Below are positions 43,490 through 52,914 of a DNA stretch of 64,000 nt, piece by piece. Positions within the stretch are counted from its first letter, which is position 1. Each line of letters begins with the position of its first letter. The DNA is taken from NCBI RefSeq assembly GCF_038967635.1, contig NZ_CP152413.1:3782001-3846000 (forward strand). Reading direction: 5' to 3'. A program made the translations under genes and the position numbers. The notes under the pieces were generated by a model, which had not been told where the DNA came from, ran no database searches, and saw nothing but the letters and a program-made list of their open reading frames with translations. Origin of the DNA: Bradyrhizobium sp. B124. GTDB lineage: Bacteria > Pseudomonadota > Alphaproteobacteria > Rhizobiales > Xanthobacteraceae.

Positions 43490-43903
43490 TTAGCCCTTCT
43501 TCTTCGGCTCCCACGCCTCGATCGGACCGCCGGCCTCGCGCCAGGCGGCGAAGCCGCCGCCCATATGGGCGACCGGCTTCAGGCCCATGTCCTTCGCGGT
43601 CTTGGCGGCGAGCGCCGAGCGCAGGCCGCCGGCGCAGTGGAAGATGAACTTCTTGTCTTCCTGGAAGATCGGCTTGGCGTAGGGGCTGTTCGGATCGATC
43701 CAGAACTCGAGCATGCCGCGGGTGCAGGAGAATGCGCCGGGGATCTTGCCGTCGCGCTCGATCTCGCGCGGGTCGCGGATGTCGACGATCACGACGTCGT
43801 TCTTGCCGATCAGCGTGATCGCATCGGCCGCGCTGATGGTCTCGATCTCGGCATTGGCCTCGTCGATCATCACCTTGATGCCGCGGTGGATGTTCTGGGG
43901 CAT
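43490..43903 (-). CDS. Single-domain rhodanese
   Basis: 137 aa from ATG 43903. Active-site FHCAGGLRSALAAK, preceding GKNDVVIVDIRDPREIERDGKIPGA. It sits between sseA and the CoxE-like gene, on the same strand as both. Sulfur-carrier role inferred. Confidence 0.9.
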   Translation of the reverse strand: MPQNIHRGIKVMIDEANAEIETISAADAITLIGKNDVVIVDIRDPREIERDGKIPGAFSCTRGMLEFWIDPNSPYAKPIFQEDKKFIFHCAGGLRSALAAKTAKDMGLKPVAHMGGGFAAWREAGGPIEAWEPKKKG

Positions 43904-43958
43904 GGAGCTCTCCCTGGATGTTGTTGGCGCGCCCGTCGGCGCGCGACGCCTTGCGCGT

Positions 43959-45134
43959 TTACCGCACCAGCTCCCGCATCGCGTGCTCCAGACCCTCGAT
44001 CGTGATCGGATACATGCGCTCGGAGAACAGGCGGCGGATGATGGTGGTCGATTCCGAATAGTCCCAGTGCTTCTGCGCCACCGGATTGAGCCACACCGCA
44101 TGCGGATAGGTGCGGGTGATGCGGTCGAGCCAGACCGAGCCGGCCTCTTCGTTGACATGCTCGACCGAGCCGCCGGGCACCATGATTTCGTAAGGCGACA
44201 TCGAGGCGTCGCCGACGAACACCACCTTGTAGTCGTGCGGGTACTTGTGCAGCACGTCCCAGGTCGGCGTGCGATCGGTGAAGCGCCGCTTGTTCTGCTT
44301 CCAGACGCCTTCATAGAGGCAGTTGTGGAAGTAGAAATATTCCATGTGCTTGAATTCGCTCTTGGCGGCCGAGAACAATTCCTCGACCTGCTCGATATGC
44401 GAATCCATCGAACCGCCGATATCGAAGAACACCAGCACCTTGACCGCGTTGCGCCGCTCGGGGCGCATGTGCACGTCGAGATAGCCGTGGTTGGCGGTCT
44501 CCTTGATCGTGGTGTCGAGATCGAGCTCGTCGGGCGCGCCGGTGCGCGCGAACTTGCGCAGCCGCCGCAGCGCGACCTTGATGTTGCGGATGCCGAGCTC
44601 GACATTGCCGTCGAGATCCTTGAACTCGCGCTTGTCCCACACCTTCACGGCGCGGTTGTTGCGGTTCTTTTCCTGCCCGATGCGTACGCCTTCGGGATTG
44701 TAGCCGTGGGCGCCGAACGGCGAGGTGCCCGCGGTGCCGATCCACTTGCTGCCGCCCTGGTGACGGCCCTTCTGTTCCTCGAGCCGCTTCTTCAAGGTCT
44801 CCATGAGCTTGTCCCAGCCCATGGCCTCGATCTGCTTCTTCTCTTCCTCGGTGAGATATTTCTCGGCGAGCTTCTTCAGCCACTCCTCGGGGATCTCCGC
44901 CTTGCCCATGGCGTCGAGCAGGCTCTCGAGCCCCTTGAACACGGTGCCGAACACCCGGTCGAACTTGTCGAGATTGCGCTCGTCCTTCACCAGGGCGGCA
45001 CGCGACAAATAGTAGAAGTTCTCGACGGTCTGTTCGGCGAGATCGGCGTCAAGCGCTTCCATCAAGGTCAGATATTCCCGTAGCGTCACGGGGACCTGGG
45101 CGTCGCGCAGCGATGTGAAGAACTGCAGGAACAT
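43959..45134 (-). CDS. VWA-domain protein, CoxE-like
   Basis: 391 aa from ATG 45134 (GTG 45140 alternative). FLQFFTSLRDAQVPVTLREYLTLMEAL at the N-terminus and a C-terminal von Willebrand A domain with MIDAS-like FFDIGGSMDSH (about 241). Such proteins work with MoxR AAA+ ATPases, one of which is encoded 600 bp away on the other strand, in inserting metals or assembling enzymes; no metallo-oxidoreductase is adjacent here. Confidence 0.87.
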   Translation of the reverse strand: MFLQFFTSLRDAQVPVTLREYLTLMEALDADLAEQTVENFYYLSRAALVKDERNLDKFDRVFGTVFKGLESLLDAMGKAEIPEEWLKKLAEKYLTEEEKKQIEAMGWDKLMETLKKRLEEQKGRHQGGSKWIGTAGTSPFGAHGYNPEGVRIGQEKNRNNRAVKVWDKREFKDLDGNVELGIRNIKVALRRLRKFARTGAPDELDLDTTIKETANHGYLDVHMRPERRNAVKVLVFFDIGGSMDSHIEQVEELFSAAKSEFKHMEYFYFHNCLYEGVWKQNKRRFTDRTPTWDVLHKYPHDYKVVFVGDASMSPYEIMVPGGSVEHVNEEAGSVWLDRITRTYPHAVWLNPVAQKHWDYSESTTIIRRLFSERMYPITIEGLEHAMRELVR

Positions 45135-45420
45135 ACTCACCTAGATCGCCCGCTGGACCGGTGGCGTCAAGGGGCCGAGCCATGCCGAGACCGGCGATCC
45201 GCCTTGATTTGGCCCCTGGCGCCATGTCTTGCGGGGGTCCACCCAACGACGCCCCGCCCCGTATCCGTGCGGCGGTCATTCCGCGCGGCGGAAACATGAC
45301 GGTCGACATTCCATGCGTGCCGCGCCGTTCAGGGTACCGCTGCGCTGCGGAATCCGCCCTAGACCGCCCGGCTTTTTCAATTACAATTGCGCCTGACAAG
45401 ACATTGGGCAGGACGTTTGA

Positions 45421-45666
45421 ATGGGCATCATTGCGGCACTGGTGATCGGTGCGATTGCCGGCTGGCTCGCTGGGCTGATCGTGCGCGGCGCGGGCTTCGG
45501 GCTGATCGGCAACATGGTTGTCGGCATCATCGGCGCGCTGGTGGCGAGCTGGCTGCTGCCGCGCCTCGGCGTCGGCCTCGGCGGCAGCGCGATCCGCGAC
45601 ATCCTCAACGCGACGATCGGCGCTTGCATCGTGCTGGCGATCGTATCGATGATCAGACGAGCGTGA
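45421..45666 (+). CDS. GlsB/YeaQ/YmgE family membrane protein
   Basis: 81 aa, three Gly-rich membrane segments: IIAALVIGAIAGWLAGLIVRG, GFGLIGNMVVGIIGALVASWLLP, and a final TM. GxxGNxxVGxxGA motif of the transglycosylase-associated family; stress-related, exact role unknown. Confidence 0.92.
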   Translation: MGIIAALVIGAIAGWLAGLIVRGAGFGLIGNMVVGIIGALVASWLLPRLGVGLGGSAIRDILNATIGACIVLAIVSMIRRA

Positions 45667-45771
45667 TCGAAAAATTTGCATCTCCGACGGCCGCTGCGAG
45701 AGCGGTCGTTTCATGTTGAGGCCCAAGGTGAGACCCATGCGGCCAACGAACGAAACAAGGCAACCAGATAG

Positions 45772-46614
45772 ATGAAATTCACGGGTACCAAGGACTACGT
45801 CGCCACCGATGACCTCAAGGTCGCCGTCAATGCCGCCATCGTGCTCGAGCGCCCGCTGCTGGTGAAGGGCGAGCCCGGCACCGGCAAGACCGTGCTGGCC
45901 GAGGAAGTCGCCAAGGCGATCGACGCGCCGCTTTTGACCTGGCACATCAAGTCGACCACCAAGGCGCAGCAGGGCCTCTATGAATACGACGCGGTGTCGC
46001 GGCTGCGCGACAGCCAGCTCGGCGACGCGCGCGTGTCCGACATCAAGAACTACATCAAGCGCGGCAAGCTGTGGGAGGCCTTCACCCACGAGAAGCGTCC
46101 GGTGCTCCTGATCGACGAGATCGACAAGGCCGACATCGAATTCCCCAACGACCTCTTGCTCGAACTCGACCGCATGGAGTTCCATGTCTACGAGACCGGT
46201 GAGACCATCAAGGCGAAGCTGCGCCCGATCGTGATGATCACGTCGAACAACGAGAAGGAACTGCCGGACGCGTTCCTGCGCCGCTGCTTCTTCCACTACA
46301 TCAAGTTCCCCGACGCCGACACCATGAACAAGATCGTCGACGTGCACTTCCCCGGCATCAAGAAGCGGCTGGTGGAAGAGGCGCTGCGGATCTTCTTCGA
46401 GGTCCGCGAGGTGCCGGGCCTGAAGAAGAAGCCCTCGACCTCGGAGCTGCTCGACTGGCTCAAGCTACTCTTGAACGAGGACATCACGCCCGAGATGCTC
46501 AGGGAGCGTGATCCGCGCAAGCTGATCCCGCCGCTGCATGGCGCGCTGCTCAAGAACGAGCAGGACGTGCACCTGTTCGAGCGGCTGGCATTCCTCAGCC
46601 GCCGCGAAGTCTAG
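45772..46614 (+). CDS. MoxR-family AAA+ ATPase
   Basis: 280 aa. Walker A GEPGTGKT (about 33), Walker B VLLIDEIDKAD, sensor-1 ITSNNEKELPDAFLRRC with arginine finger. MoxR ATPases act as chaperones for metal-enzyme maturation with CoxE-type VWA proteins, such as the neighbour at 43959. A terminator follows. Confidence 0.93.
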   Translation: MKFTGTKDYVATDDLKVAVNAAIVLERPLLVKGEPGTGKTVLAEEVAKAIDAPLLTWHIKSTTKAQQGLYEYDAVSRLRDSQLGDARVSDIKNYIKRGKLWEAFTHEKRPVLLIDEIDKADIEFPNDLLLELDRMEFHVYETGETIKAKLRPIVMITSNNEKELPDAFLRRCFFHYIKFPDADTMNKIVDVHFPGIKKRLVEEALRIFFEVREVPGLKKKPSTSELLDWLKLLLNEDITPEMLRERDPRKLIPPLHGALLKNEQDVHLFERLAFLSRREV

Positions 46615-46622
46615 TTCACGCA

Positions 46623-46651
46623 AACGCCGGGGCATTCGCTCCGGCGTTTTA
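46623..46651 (+). terminator. Intrinsic terminator after moxR
   Basis: AACGCCGG / CCGGCGTT with a 10-nt loop, then TTA. Confidence 0.75.
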
Positions 46652-46686
46652 CTGAACCGCTCCAACCAAGAAGAAGACCAGGGAAG

Positions 46687-48189
46687 ATGAACGTCCAGAC
46701 CCAAATCCGCGCCGCCGAGCCCGTCACATCAGAGCATTTCGACGTCCTGATCGCGGGCGCCGGCATCTCCGGCGTTGGCGCCGCCTACCACCTCACCACG
46801 CAATGCCCGGGCACCAGCTTCGTGGTGCTGGAGACGCAGAAGACGTTCGGCGGCACCTGGTCCACTCACCGCTATCCGGGCATCCGCTCCGACAGCGACC
46901 TGCATACGTTCGGCTACCGCTTCAAGCCGTGGACCAGCGCCCCGATCGCCAGTGCGGCCGAGATCCTGAAATACATGGGCGAGGTGATCGACGAGAACGA
47001 TCTCGCCCGCCACATCCGCTATCGCCACACCATCACCGCGGCGAAGTGGTCGAACGAGACCAATCTCTGGACCATCGACGCGACGCGTATCGACACCGGT
47101 GAGCAGCTGCGCTTCACCACCAACTTCTTCTGGATGTGCCAGGGCTACTACCGCCACGACGCGGGCTATACGCCCGAATGGACCGACATGGCGAAGTTCA
47201 AGGGCACGGTCGTGCATCCGCAGACCTGGCCCGACCACCTCGACTACAAGGGCAAGCGCGTGGTCGTGATCGGCTCCGGCGCAACGGCTGCGACCCTGAT
47301 CCCGGCGATGGCCAAGGACGCCGGCCATGTCACCATGCTGCAGCGTTCGCCGACCTATTTCCGCACCGGCCGCAACGCGATCGAGATCGCCGAGGAGTTG
47401 CGCCGGCTGCAGGTCGACGAGGCCTGGATCCACGAGATCACCCGCCGCAAGATCCTGTTCGAGCAGGACGCCTTCACCAGGCGGACCTTCGCCGAGCCCG
47501 AGGGCGCCAAGAAGGACCTGCTTGCGGCGGTCGAGGCCGTCCTCGGCAAGGACTACGACATCGCCACCCACTTCACGCCGCGCTACCGGCCGTGGCGGCA
47601 GCGCATCGCCTTCATTCCGGATGCCGACCTGTTCCACGCCATCAAGGGCGGCAAGGCCTCCGTCGTCACCGACGAGATCGAGCGCTTCACCGAGAAGGGC
47701 ATCCTGCTCAAGTCCGGCAAGGAGCTCGAGGCCGACATCATCATCACCGCGACCGGCTTCCACCTCTCCGCCAATGGCGGCATCGACTTCGCAATCGACG
47801 GCAAGCCGCTCGACTTCAAGGACACCGTGACCTATCGCGGCATGATGTTCACCGGCGTGCCGAACCTCGTCTGGGTGTTCGGCTATTTCCGCGCCAGCTG
47901 GACCTTGCGCGTCGACTTGGTCGGCGACTTCGTCTGCCGCATGCTCAAGCACATGAAGGCAACCGGTGTGAAGAAAGTGACGCCGGCGCTGCGCCCCGAA
48001 GACCACAACATGCCGCTGCTGCCGTGGATCGATCCGGAGAACTTCAACCCCGGCTACATGATGCGCGGCATGCACCTGTTGCCGAAGCGCGGCGACAAGC
48101 CGGAGTGGCAGCACAACCAGGACTACTGGGCCGAGAAGGACGAATTCCCGGCGATCGACCTCGAGGACAAGGCGTTCGTCTACGGCTGA
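46687..48189 (+). CDS. Flavin-containing monooxygenase
   Basis: 500 aa. FAD fingerprint VLIAGAGISGVGAAYHL (about 19-35), GGTWSTHRYPGIRSDSD, NADPH site VVVIGSGATAATL (about 198), and a conserved ATGFH. Class B monooxygenase of the FMO/Baeyer-Villiger type that oxidises ketones or heteroatoms. Substrate unknown. Confidence 0.9.
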   Translation: MNVQTQIRAAEPVTSEHFDVLIAGAGISGVGAAYHLTTQCPGTSFVVLETQKTFGGTWSTHRYPGIRSDSDLHTFGYRFKPWTSAPIASAAEILKYMGEVIDENDLARHIRYRHTITAAKWSNETNLWTIDATRIDTGEQLRFTTNFFWMCQGYYRHDAGYTPEWTDMAKFKGTVVHPQTWPDHLDYKGKRVVVIGSGATAATLIPAMAKDAGHVTMLQRSPTYFRTGRNAIEIAEELRRLQVDEAWIHEITRRKILFEQDAFTRRTFAEPEGAKKDLLAAVEAVLGKDYDIATHFTPRYRPWRQRIAFIPDADLFHAIKGGKASVVTDEIERFTEKGILLKSGKELEADIIITATGFHLSANGGIDFAIDGKPLDFKDTVTYRGMMFTGVPNLVWVFGYFRASWTLRVDLVGDFVCRMLKHMKATGVKKVTPALRPEDHNMPLLPWIDPENFNPGYMMRGMHLLPKRGDKPEWQHNQDYWAEKDEFPAIDLEDKAFVYG

Positions 48190-48221
48190 GCTCCTTCTGG
48201 TTCGATCATTCAGACGCCGAT

Positions 48222-48326
48222 CCCGTCACCCTGAGGTGCCCGCGAAGCGGGCCTCGAAGGGTGCACGGCCCGGCTGGTGGCCGTCGATCCTTCGAGGCTC
48301 GCTCCGCTCGCACCTCAGGATGACGG
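48222..48326. repeat. Palindromic intergenic repeat, family A copy 2
   Basis: CCCGTCACCCTGAGG / CCTCAGGATGACGG ends with a GGCCCGGCTGGTGGCC core; homologous to 22366-22476. Confidence 0.8.
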
Positions 48327-48384
48327 TGATGGATCGAACGCGCTGATCGACGAGCATCGGCGCGAATATCACCGCGCAATCGCC

Positions 48385-50028
48385 TCACGCATACTCCGGC
48401 AGTTTCGCGGCGGCTTCGGGGGTCTTGCCGCGGATCATGTCGGAGGCCTTGTCGGCGATCATCAAGGTCGAGGCGTTGAGGTTGGCCGATATCATCCGCG
48501 GCATGATCGAGGCGTCGATCACGCGCAGGCCCTCCATGCCATGGACCCGAAGCTGGTCGTCGACCACGGCCCAGGACGCATCGGCCGGTCCCATCCGGCA
48601 GGTACAGCCGGGATGGAAGGTGGTGGTGCCGCGCTGGGTCGCGGCCGCGAGCAGCTCCTCGTCGCTCGTGACCTTCGGACCCGGAAAGTCCTCATAGGCG
48701 AAATACGGCTTGAGCGGCTCGGAGGCGAGCAGCCGGCGCGCCAGCTTCATGCCGGCGACGACGACGCGGCGGTCGATCGCCTCGGCAAGATAGTTGGTCT
48801 GGATGATCGGCGGCGCGAACGGATCGGCGGAGCGGATCCGGACATAGCCGCGACTCTCCGGCCGCTGCTGCCATGAGGCCACCGTCATGCCGGGCTCGTC
48901 CTCGAGCTGGCCCTGCACGCCTTCCTTGTAGCTCGCCGGCGTGAAGGTGAGCTGCAAATCGGAGCTCTCGGTGGTCTCGCCAGAATGCCAGAAGCAATAG
49001 ACCATGGTCGGCGACAGCGACAGCAGCCCGCGCCGCGTCGTCGCCCATTTGATCGCCTCGCCCCACAGGCTGAAGCCGCGGCGCAGCTCGTTGATGGTCC
49101 GGATGTTCTTGACCCGCGCCACCGAGCGCGGTGCGTAATGATCCTGCAGGCCCTCGCCGACACCCGGCAGCGCGTGGCGCACCTCGATGCCGTGCGACTT
49201 CAGCAGGTCGGGCGAACCAACGCCGGAGAGCTGCAACAGCTGCGGCGAGTTATAGGCGCCGCCGGAGAGGATGACCTCCTTGGTGGCGCGGATCTCGAGC
49301 GGATCGCCGTGCTTGCCGCCGCGGTTGTAGCGCACGCCGACCGCGCGCTTGCCCTCGAAGATGATACCGGTGACATGCGCATGCGTGCGTACGTCGACAT
49401 TCGGCCGCTTCCGCGCCGGATGCAGGAACGCGGTCGCAGCGCTGACCCGGCGCCCGTTCAGGATGGTGCGCTGGCAGTACGACACGCCCTCCTGGATCTG
49501 GCCATTGTAGTCGGGATTGCGCGGAATCCCGAGGCTGACCGCGCCCGCCATGAAGGCTTCGCAGAGCGGGTCCTGCCAGTCCATCGTGGTGACGGTGAGA
49601 TTGCCGTCGCGGCCGCGATAGGTATCGTCGCCCTCGCCGATCCGCCGCTCCATGCGCCGGAAGTACGGCAGCACGTCGGGATAGCCCCAGCCGCGATTGC
49701 CGAGCTGCGCCCAGGTGTCGAAATCCTGGCGCTGGCCGCGATTGTAGATGTGGCCGTTGATCGACGACGAGCCGCCGAGTGTCTTGCCGCGCGGCGCGTA
49801 GATGCTGCGCCCGCCGGTGTAGGGACCCACCTCCTGCTGATAGGCCCAGTTCACGCTCGTCATGTGGAAGGTCTTGATGAAGCCGGCCGGCAGATGGATG
49901 TAAGGATGCCAGTCACTCGGCCCCGCCTCGAGCACGCACACCCTGACAGCAGCGTCTTCACTCAACCGGTTGGTCAGCACGCTCCCGGCGGAGCCTGCGC
50001 CGATGATCACATAATCGAACGTTTCCAT
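48385..50028 (-). CDS. GMC oxidoreductase (choline/alcohol dehydrogenase type)
   Basis: 547 aa from ATG 50028. ADP-binding DYVIIGAGSAGSVLTNRL, PRGKTLGGSSSING, catalytic HPGCTCRMG and NLNAST near the end. FAD-dependent, close to choline dehydrogenase/alcohol oxidase; no betB or betI adjacent, so the substrate is open. Confidence 0.9.
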   Translation of the reverse strand: METFDYVIIGAGSAGSVLTNRLSEDAAVRVCVLEAGPSDWHPYIHLPAGFIKTFHMTSVNWAYQQEVGPYTGGRSIYAPRGKTLGGSSSINGHIYNRGQRQDFDTWAQLGNRGWGYPDVLPYFRRMERRIGEGDDTYRGRDGNLTVTTMDWQDPLCEAFMAGAVSLGIPRNPDYNGQIQEGVSYCQRTILNGRRVSAATAFLHPARKRPNVDVRTHAHVTGIIFEGKRAVGVRYNRGGKHGDPLEIRATKEVILSGGAYNSPQLLQLSGVGSPDLLKSHGIEVRHALPGVGEGLQDHYAPRSVARVKNIRTINELRRGFSLWGEAIKWATTRRGLLSLSPTMVYCFWHSGETTESSDLQLTFTPASYKEGVQGQLEDEPGMTVASWQQRPESRGYVRIRSADPFAPPIIQTNYLAEAIDRRVVVAGMKLARRLLASEPLKPYFAYEDFPGPKVTSDEELLAAATQRGTTTFHPGCTCRMGPADASWAVVDDQLRVHGMEGLRVIDASIMPRMISANLNASTLMIADKASDMIRGKTPEAAAKLPEYA

Positions 50029-50056
50029 CGTCTCGCTTCTGGCGCCGACCAAAGTG

Positions 50057-50650
50057 TCAGCGCGGCTTTTCGTTGAGTTGATAGTTGAGATGCGCCTTCA
50101 CCGTCGGCCATTCGCTGGCGATGATGCTGTAAACCACGGTGTCGCGCAACGTACCGTTGGGCGCGATCTGATGGCTGCGCAGGATGCCGTCCTGCTTGGC
50201 ACCCAGACGCTCGATACCGCGCCGGCTCTGGTGATTGAAGAAATGCGTGCGGAACTCGACTGCAATGCAATCGAGCTTCTCGAAGGCGTGTTGGAGCAGC
50301 AGCAGTTTGCACTGCGTGTTGACCGCGCTGCGCTGCACACGCTTGGCGTACCAGGTCGAGCCGATCTCAACGCGGCGGTTCGGCGTGTCGACATTCATGT
50401 AGGTCGACATGCCCGAGATCCGGCCGTCGGCATCGAACACGGTGAACGGCAGCATCGATCCGGCCGCCTGCAGGCCGAGCCGGCGGTCGATCTCCTTGGC
50501 CATGTTCTCCGGCTGCGGGATCGAGGTGTACCAGAGTTGAGAGAGATGGCCGTCCTTCACTGCGTCGACGAGACCGTCGCGATGATCATGGGACAACGGT
50601 TCGAGCCACGCATGCGCACCGCGAAGGGTGACCGGTTCAAGCCAGGGCAT
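50057..50650 (-). CDS. GNAT acetyltransferase, RimJ/RimL-like
   Basis: 197 aa. VTLRGAHAWLEPLSHDHRDGLVDA, then FTVFDADGRISGMSTYMNV, VEIGSTWYAKRVQRSAVNTQCKLLLLQHAF (acetyl-CoA loop), and NHQSRRGIERLGAKQDG. Family usually modifies N-termini or small molecules. Confidence 0.88.
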   Translation of the reverse strand: MPWLEPVTLRGAHAWLEPLSHDHRDGLVDAVKDGHLSQLWYTSIPQPENMAKEIDRRLGLQAAGSMLPFTVFDADGRISGMSTYMNVDTPNRRVEIGSTWYAKRVQRSAVNTQCKLLLLQHAFEKLDCIAVEFRTHFFNHQSRRGIERLGAKQDGILRSHQIAPNGTLRDTVVYSIIASEWPTVKAHLNYQLNEKPR

Positions 50651-50664
50651 TTTGATTCCTTTCC

Positions 50665-50750
50665 GTCATTGCGAGGAGCGAAGCGACGAAGCAATCCATT
50701 CCCTCCGTGTTCGTGGCGGCATGGATTGCTTCGCTTCGCTCGCAATGACG
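50665..50750. repeat. Palindromic intergenic repeat, family B
   Basis: CGTCATTGCGAGGAGCGAAG...GCTCGCAATGACG; inverted repeat around GAAGCAATCCA. It sits between the acetyltransferase and gluconolactonase genes. Confidence 0.8.
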
Positions 50751-50758
50751 TTCTTACG

Positions 50759-51685
50759 TCACTTGTTCAGAAAATTCAGCGGCAATCCCGGCCGCGACCA
50801 GTCCATCGCGATCAGTTCGCCCTTGCCGGACAGCGTGATGTACGCGGTCTTCAGGTCGGGGCCGCCGAAGGCGATGTTGGTGGTGACGCGGTCGCCGGTC
50901 GGCACCTGCTCGACCACGGTGCCGTCAGGCGCGATCACCGAGATGCAGCCCGAAATCAGCGTCGCGACGCAGACATTGCCCGATGCTTCGACGGCGAGCG
51001 AATCGAACATCTGGTAGCCGCCGAGGCCCGCGATCGGCTTGCCGCGCTCGCCGCGATAGATCACGTCGCGCGGCTTGATGGTGCCGGGCTCGGACACCTC
51101 ATAGGCCCACAGCCGCGCCGTCGGCGTCTCCGCGATGTAGACGGTCTTCTCATCCGGCGACAGGCCGATGCCGTTGGCCGGCAGGATGCCGTGCACGGCC
51201 TCGACGATCTCGTTCATGCCGGGCTTCAGATAATAGAATGCACCGACATCCATCTCGCGGGCGCGGCGCTTGCCGAGGTCGGAGAACCACAGGCCGCCGT
51301 GCTTGTCGAACACCAGATCGTTCGGCCCGCGCAGCTCATGCTCGCCGCACTTCGTCACCACGGTCTCGACCTTGCCGGATTGCAGATCGACGCGCTGGAT
51401 CGAACCGCCGAGATAATCCTCCGGCTGCGGACCCGGCATGATCATGTTGCGGGTCGGGATCCAGGAGAAGCCGCCATTGTTGCAGACGTACATCTTGCCG
51501 TCCGGGCCGAGTGCCGCGCCGTTCGGGCCGCCCGGCACCTTGGCGACGATCTCCTTGCGCCCGTCGGGATAGATCCGGGTCAGCCGCTGGCCGCGGATTT
51601 CGACCAGCACGACCGAACCGTCGGGCATGACGACGGGACCTTCGGGAAACTCGAGATCGGTGGCGAGTACGCGGATATTGGCCAT
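50759..51685 (-). CDS. SMP-30/gluconolactonase-type hydrolase
   Basis: 308 aa from ATG 51685 (GGAGG RBS). EFPEGPVVMPDGSVVLVEIRGQRLTRI, GGPNGAALGPDGKMYVCNN, GPNDLVFDKHGGLWFSDLG, NGIGLSPDEKTVYIAET: six-bladed beta propeller with Asn/Asp/Glu metal ligands. Probable lactonase. Confidence 0.9.
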   Translation of the reverse strand: MANIRVLATDLEFPEGPVVMPDGSVVLVEIRGQRLTRIYPDGRKEIVAKVPGGPNGAALGPDGKMYVCNNGGFSWIPTRNMIMPGPQPEDYLGGSIQRVDLQSGKVETVVTKCGEHELRGPNDLVFDKHGGLWFSDLGKRRAREMDVGAFYYLKPGMNEIVEAVHGILPANGIGLSPDEKTVYIAETPTARLWAYEVSEPGTIKPRDVIYRGERGKPIAGLGGYQMFDSLAVEASGNVCVATLISGCISVIAPDGTVVEQVPTGDRVTTNIAFGGPDLKTAYITLSGKGELIAMDWSRPGLPLNFLNK

Positions 51686-51872
51686 GGCATCCTCCCGGCT
51701 CATTGGCTGCAGGCGGATTTTCGAACGGTCCCGCACGCACAACGTTGTTGTTTCATCCTGTTATGGCAAACGGGGTTTGGCTTGCCAAGCAATCAGGGGC
51801 GCAACGCTGCCCGGCGTTGAGGTGGGATGATGCCGCAGTAGCGGCGACGTCGTCCCTGCCAACACTATCAAA

Positions 51873-51979
51873 CCCGTCATCCTGAGGAGCCGCGAAGCGG
51901 CGTCTCGAAGGATGCACGGCCCCGCTGGTGGCCGTCGACCCTTCGAGACGGCCGCTCCGCGGCCTCCTCAGGGTGACGG
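51873..51979. repeat. Palindromic intergenic repeat, family A copy 3
   Basis: CCCGTCATCCTGAGGAGCCG...CGGCCTCCTCAGGGTGACGG; core GGCCCCGCTGGTGGCCG. Third copy of the family at 22366 and 48222. It lies in a 1.2-kb gene-free stretch. Confidence 0.85.
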
Positions 51980-52011
51980 TGATGGAGCCCAAGTACACGC
52001 TTCTCTCCGTT

Positions 52012-52134
52012 CGTCGTCCCTGCGAAGCAGGGACCCATAACCACAGGGTTGTGTTGTTGGAGAGGGCAGTGGCCCCAGCGTCGCGCAGCAACTTCCATTT
52101 GTGGTTATGAGTCCCGGGTCAAGCCCGGGACGAC
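52012..52134. repeat. Palindromic repeat, family F
   Basis: CGTCGTCCCTGCGAAGCAGGG at one end and GTCAAGCCCGGGACGAC at the other. Confidence 0.6.
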
Positions 52135-52199
52135 ACTGAATGTGTGGCTCGACTTTTGAGTCATGCTTCCGAATTCTCGCGACATGATCTGCCCGAGCT

Positions 52200-52590
52200 G
52201 TGCTCTTCGTTCCGCCCTCTCCCCTTCAGAGGGCGCAGGGAAAGCCGGGTGCCGATCGCACCCATGGGCCCCGAGCAAAAGGTAGAAAGCTCGGGGGTAG
52301 GACCACAGGTGTAACCGGAGCAATCCGGCTTTCCCTGCGCGATGGGTTACGGCTTACTTCGTGCTCTCCCCGGCGAGACTGGGCTTGCTTGTCACCGCCT
52401 TCGCAAGACGCGCTGCATCTTGCGAGAGGACACCTGCCGCTAGGGCGTCAGGACCACACGACTTCACCGTCCGCTTCACGCGCACTCGTCAGTTGCACGA
52501 TCGGCGTCCACCCCATCTCGACCCACGTTCGTGACGACCGCGAAGCGCCCCTCGATCGGGTGACACGCATGTATTGAACATCTGAGTTGG
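52200..52590. repeat. Long structured intergenic element, family G
   Basis: Contains inverted repeat GCGCAGGGAAAGCCGG (52233-52248) / CCGGCTTTCCCTGCGC (52325-52340), and hairpin CCCCGAGC/GCTCGGGG (52269-52296). Continues into a purine-poor block to about 52590. I recall similar non-coding elements in many Bradyrhizobium genomes, often mis-annotated as short proteins. A nearby small frame is not a believable gene. Confidence 0.6.
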
Positions 52591-52655
52591 ATCAGGCGTC
52601 AAGTCAAATTCTGAAAATCGGAACAAATTAGTGAGCGCTGACGGCGCGCAGCTCC

Positions 52656-52738
52656 GTAGGATGGGTAGAGCGCAGCGAAACCCATCATTGGCGCCACGGT
52701 ATAAGGCGATGGGTTTCGCTGCGCTCTACCCATCCTAC
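52656..52738. repeat. Palindromic repeat, family D copy 1
   Basis: GTAGGATGGGTAGAGCGCAG...CTGCGCTCTACCCATCCTAC. Related to 58947-59030. Confidence 0.85.
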
Positions 52739-52790
52739 AATCTGAGTTGCCCGTCGGGGCAGTTTGTCGCACCCGCCCGGAACACGGTGC

Positions 52791-52892
52791 GTAGGGTGGG
52801 TTAGCGAAGCGTAACCCACCATTGTCAGCCAAAATGAACGGATCGATCGATGAGAGATCGGTCGGTGGGTTACGCCTACGGCTAACCCACCC
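52791..52892. repeat. Palindromic repeat, family D variant
   Basis: GTAGGGTGGGTTAGCGAAGC...CGGCTAACCCACCC; same design as 52656, 53 bp away. Confidence 0.75.
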
Positions 52893-52914
52893 GACGAAGT
52901 AATTGCGAGCGCCC

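Noticed and set aside
43490..44605. 371-aa frame joining the rhodanese with an Arg/Ser-rich stretch
   Set aside because: The extra N-terminus is an out-of-frame reading of the CoxE-like gene; the rhodanese starts at 43903.
52200..52577. 125-aa ORF in element G
   Set aside because: Recurrent non-coding sequence with hairpins; I recall such ORFs as spurious annotations.
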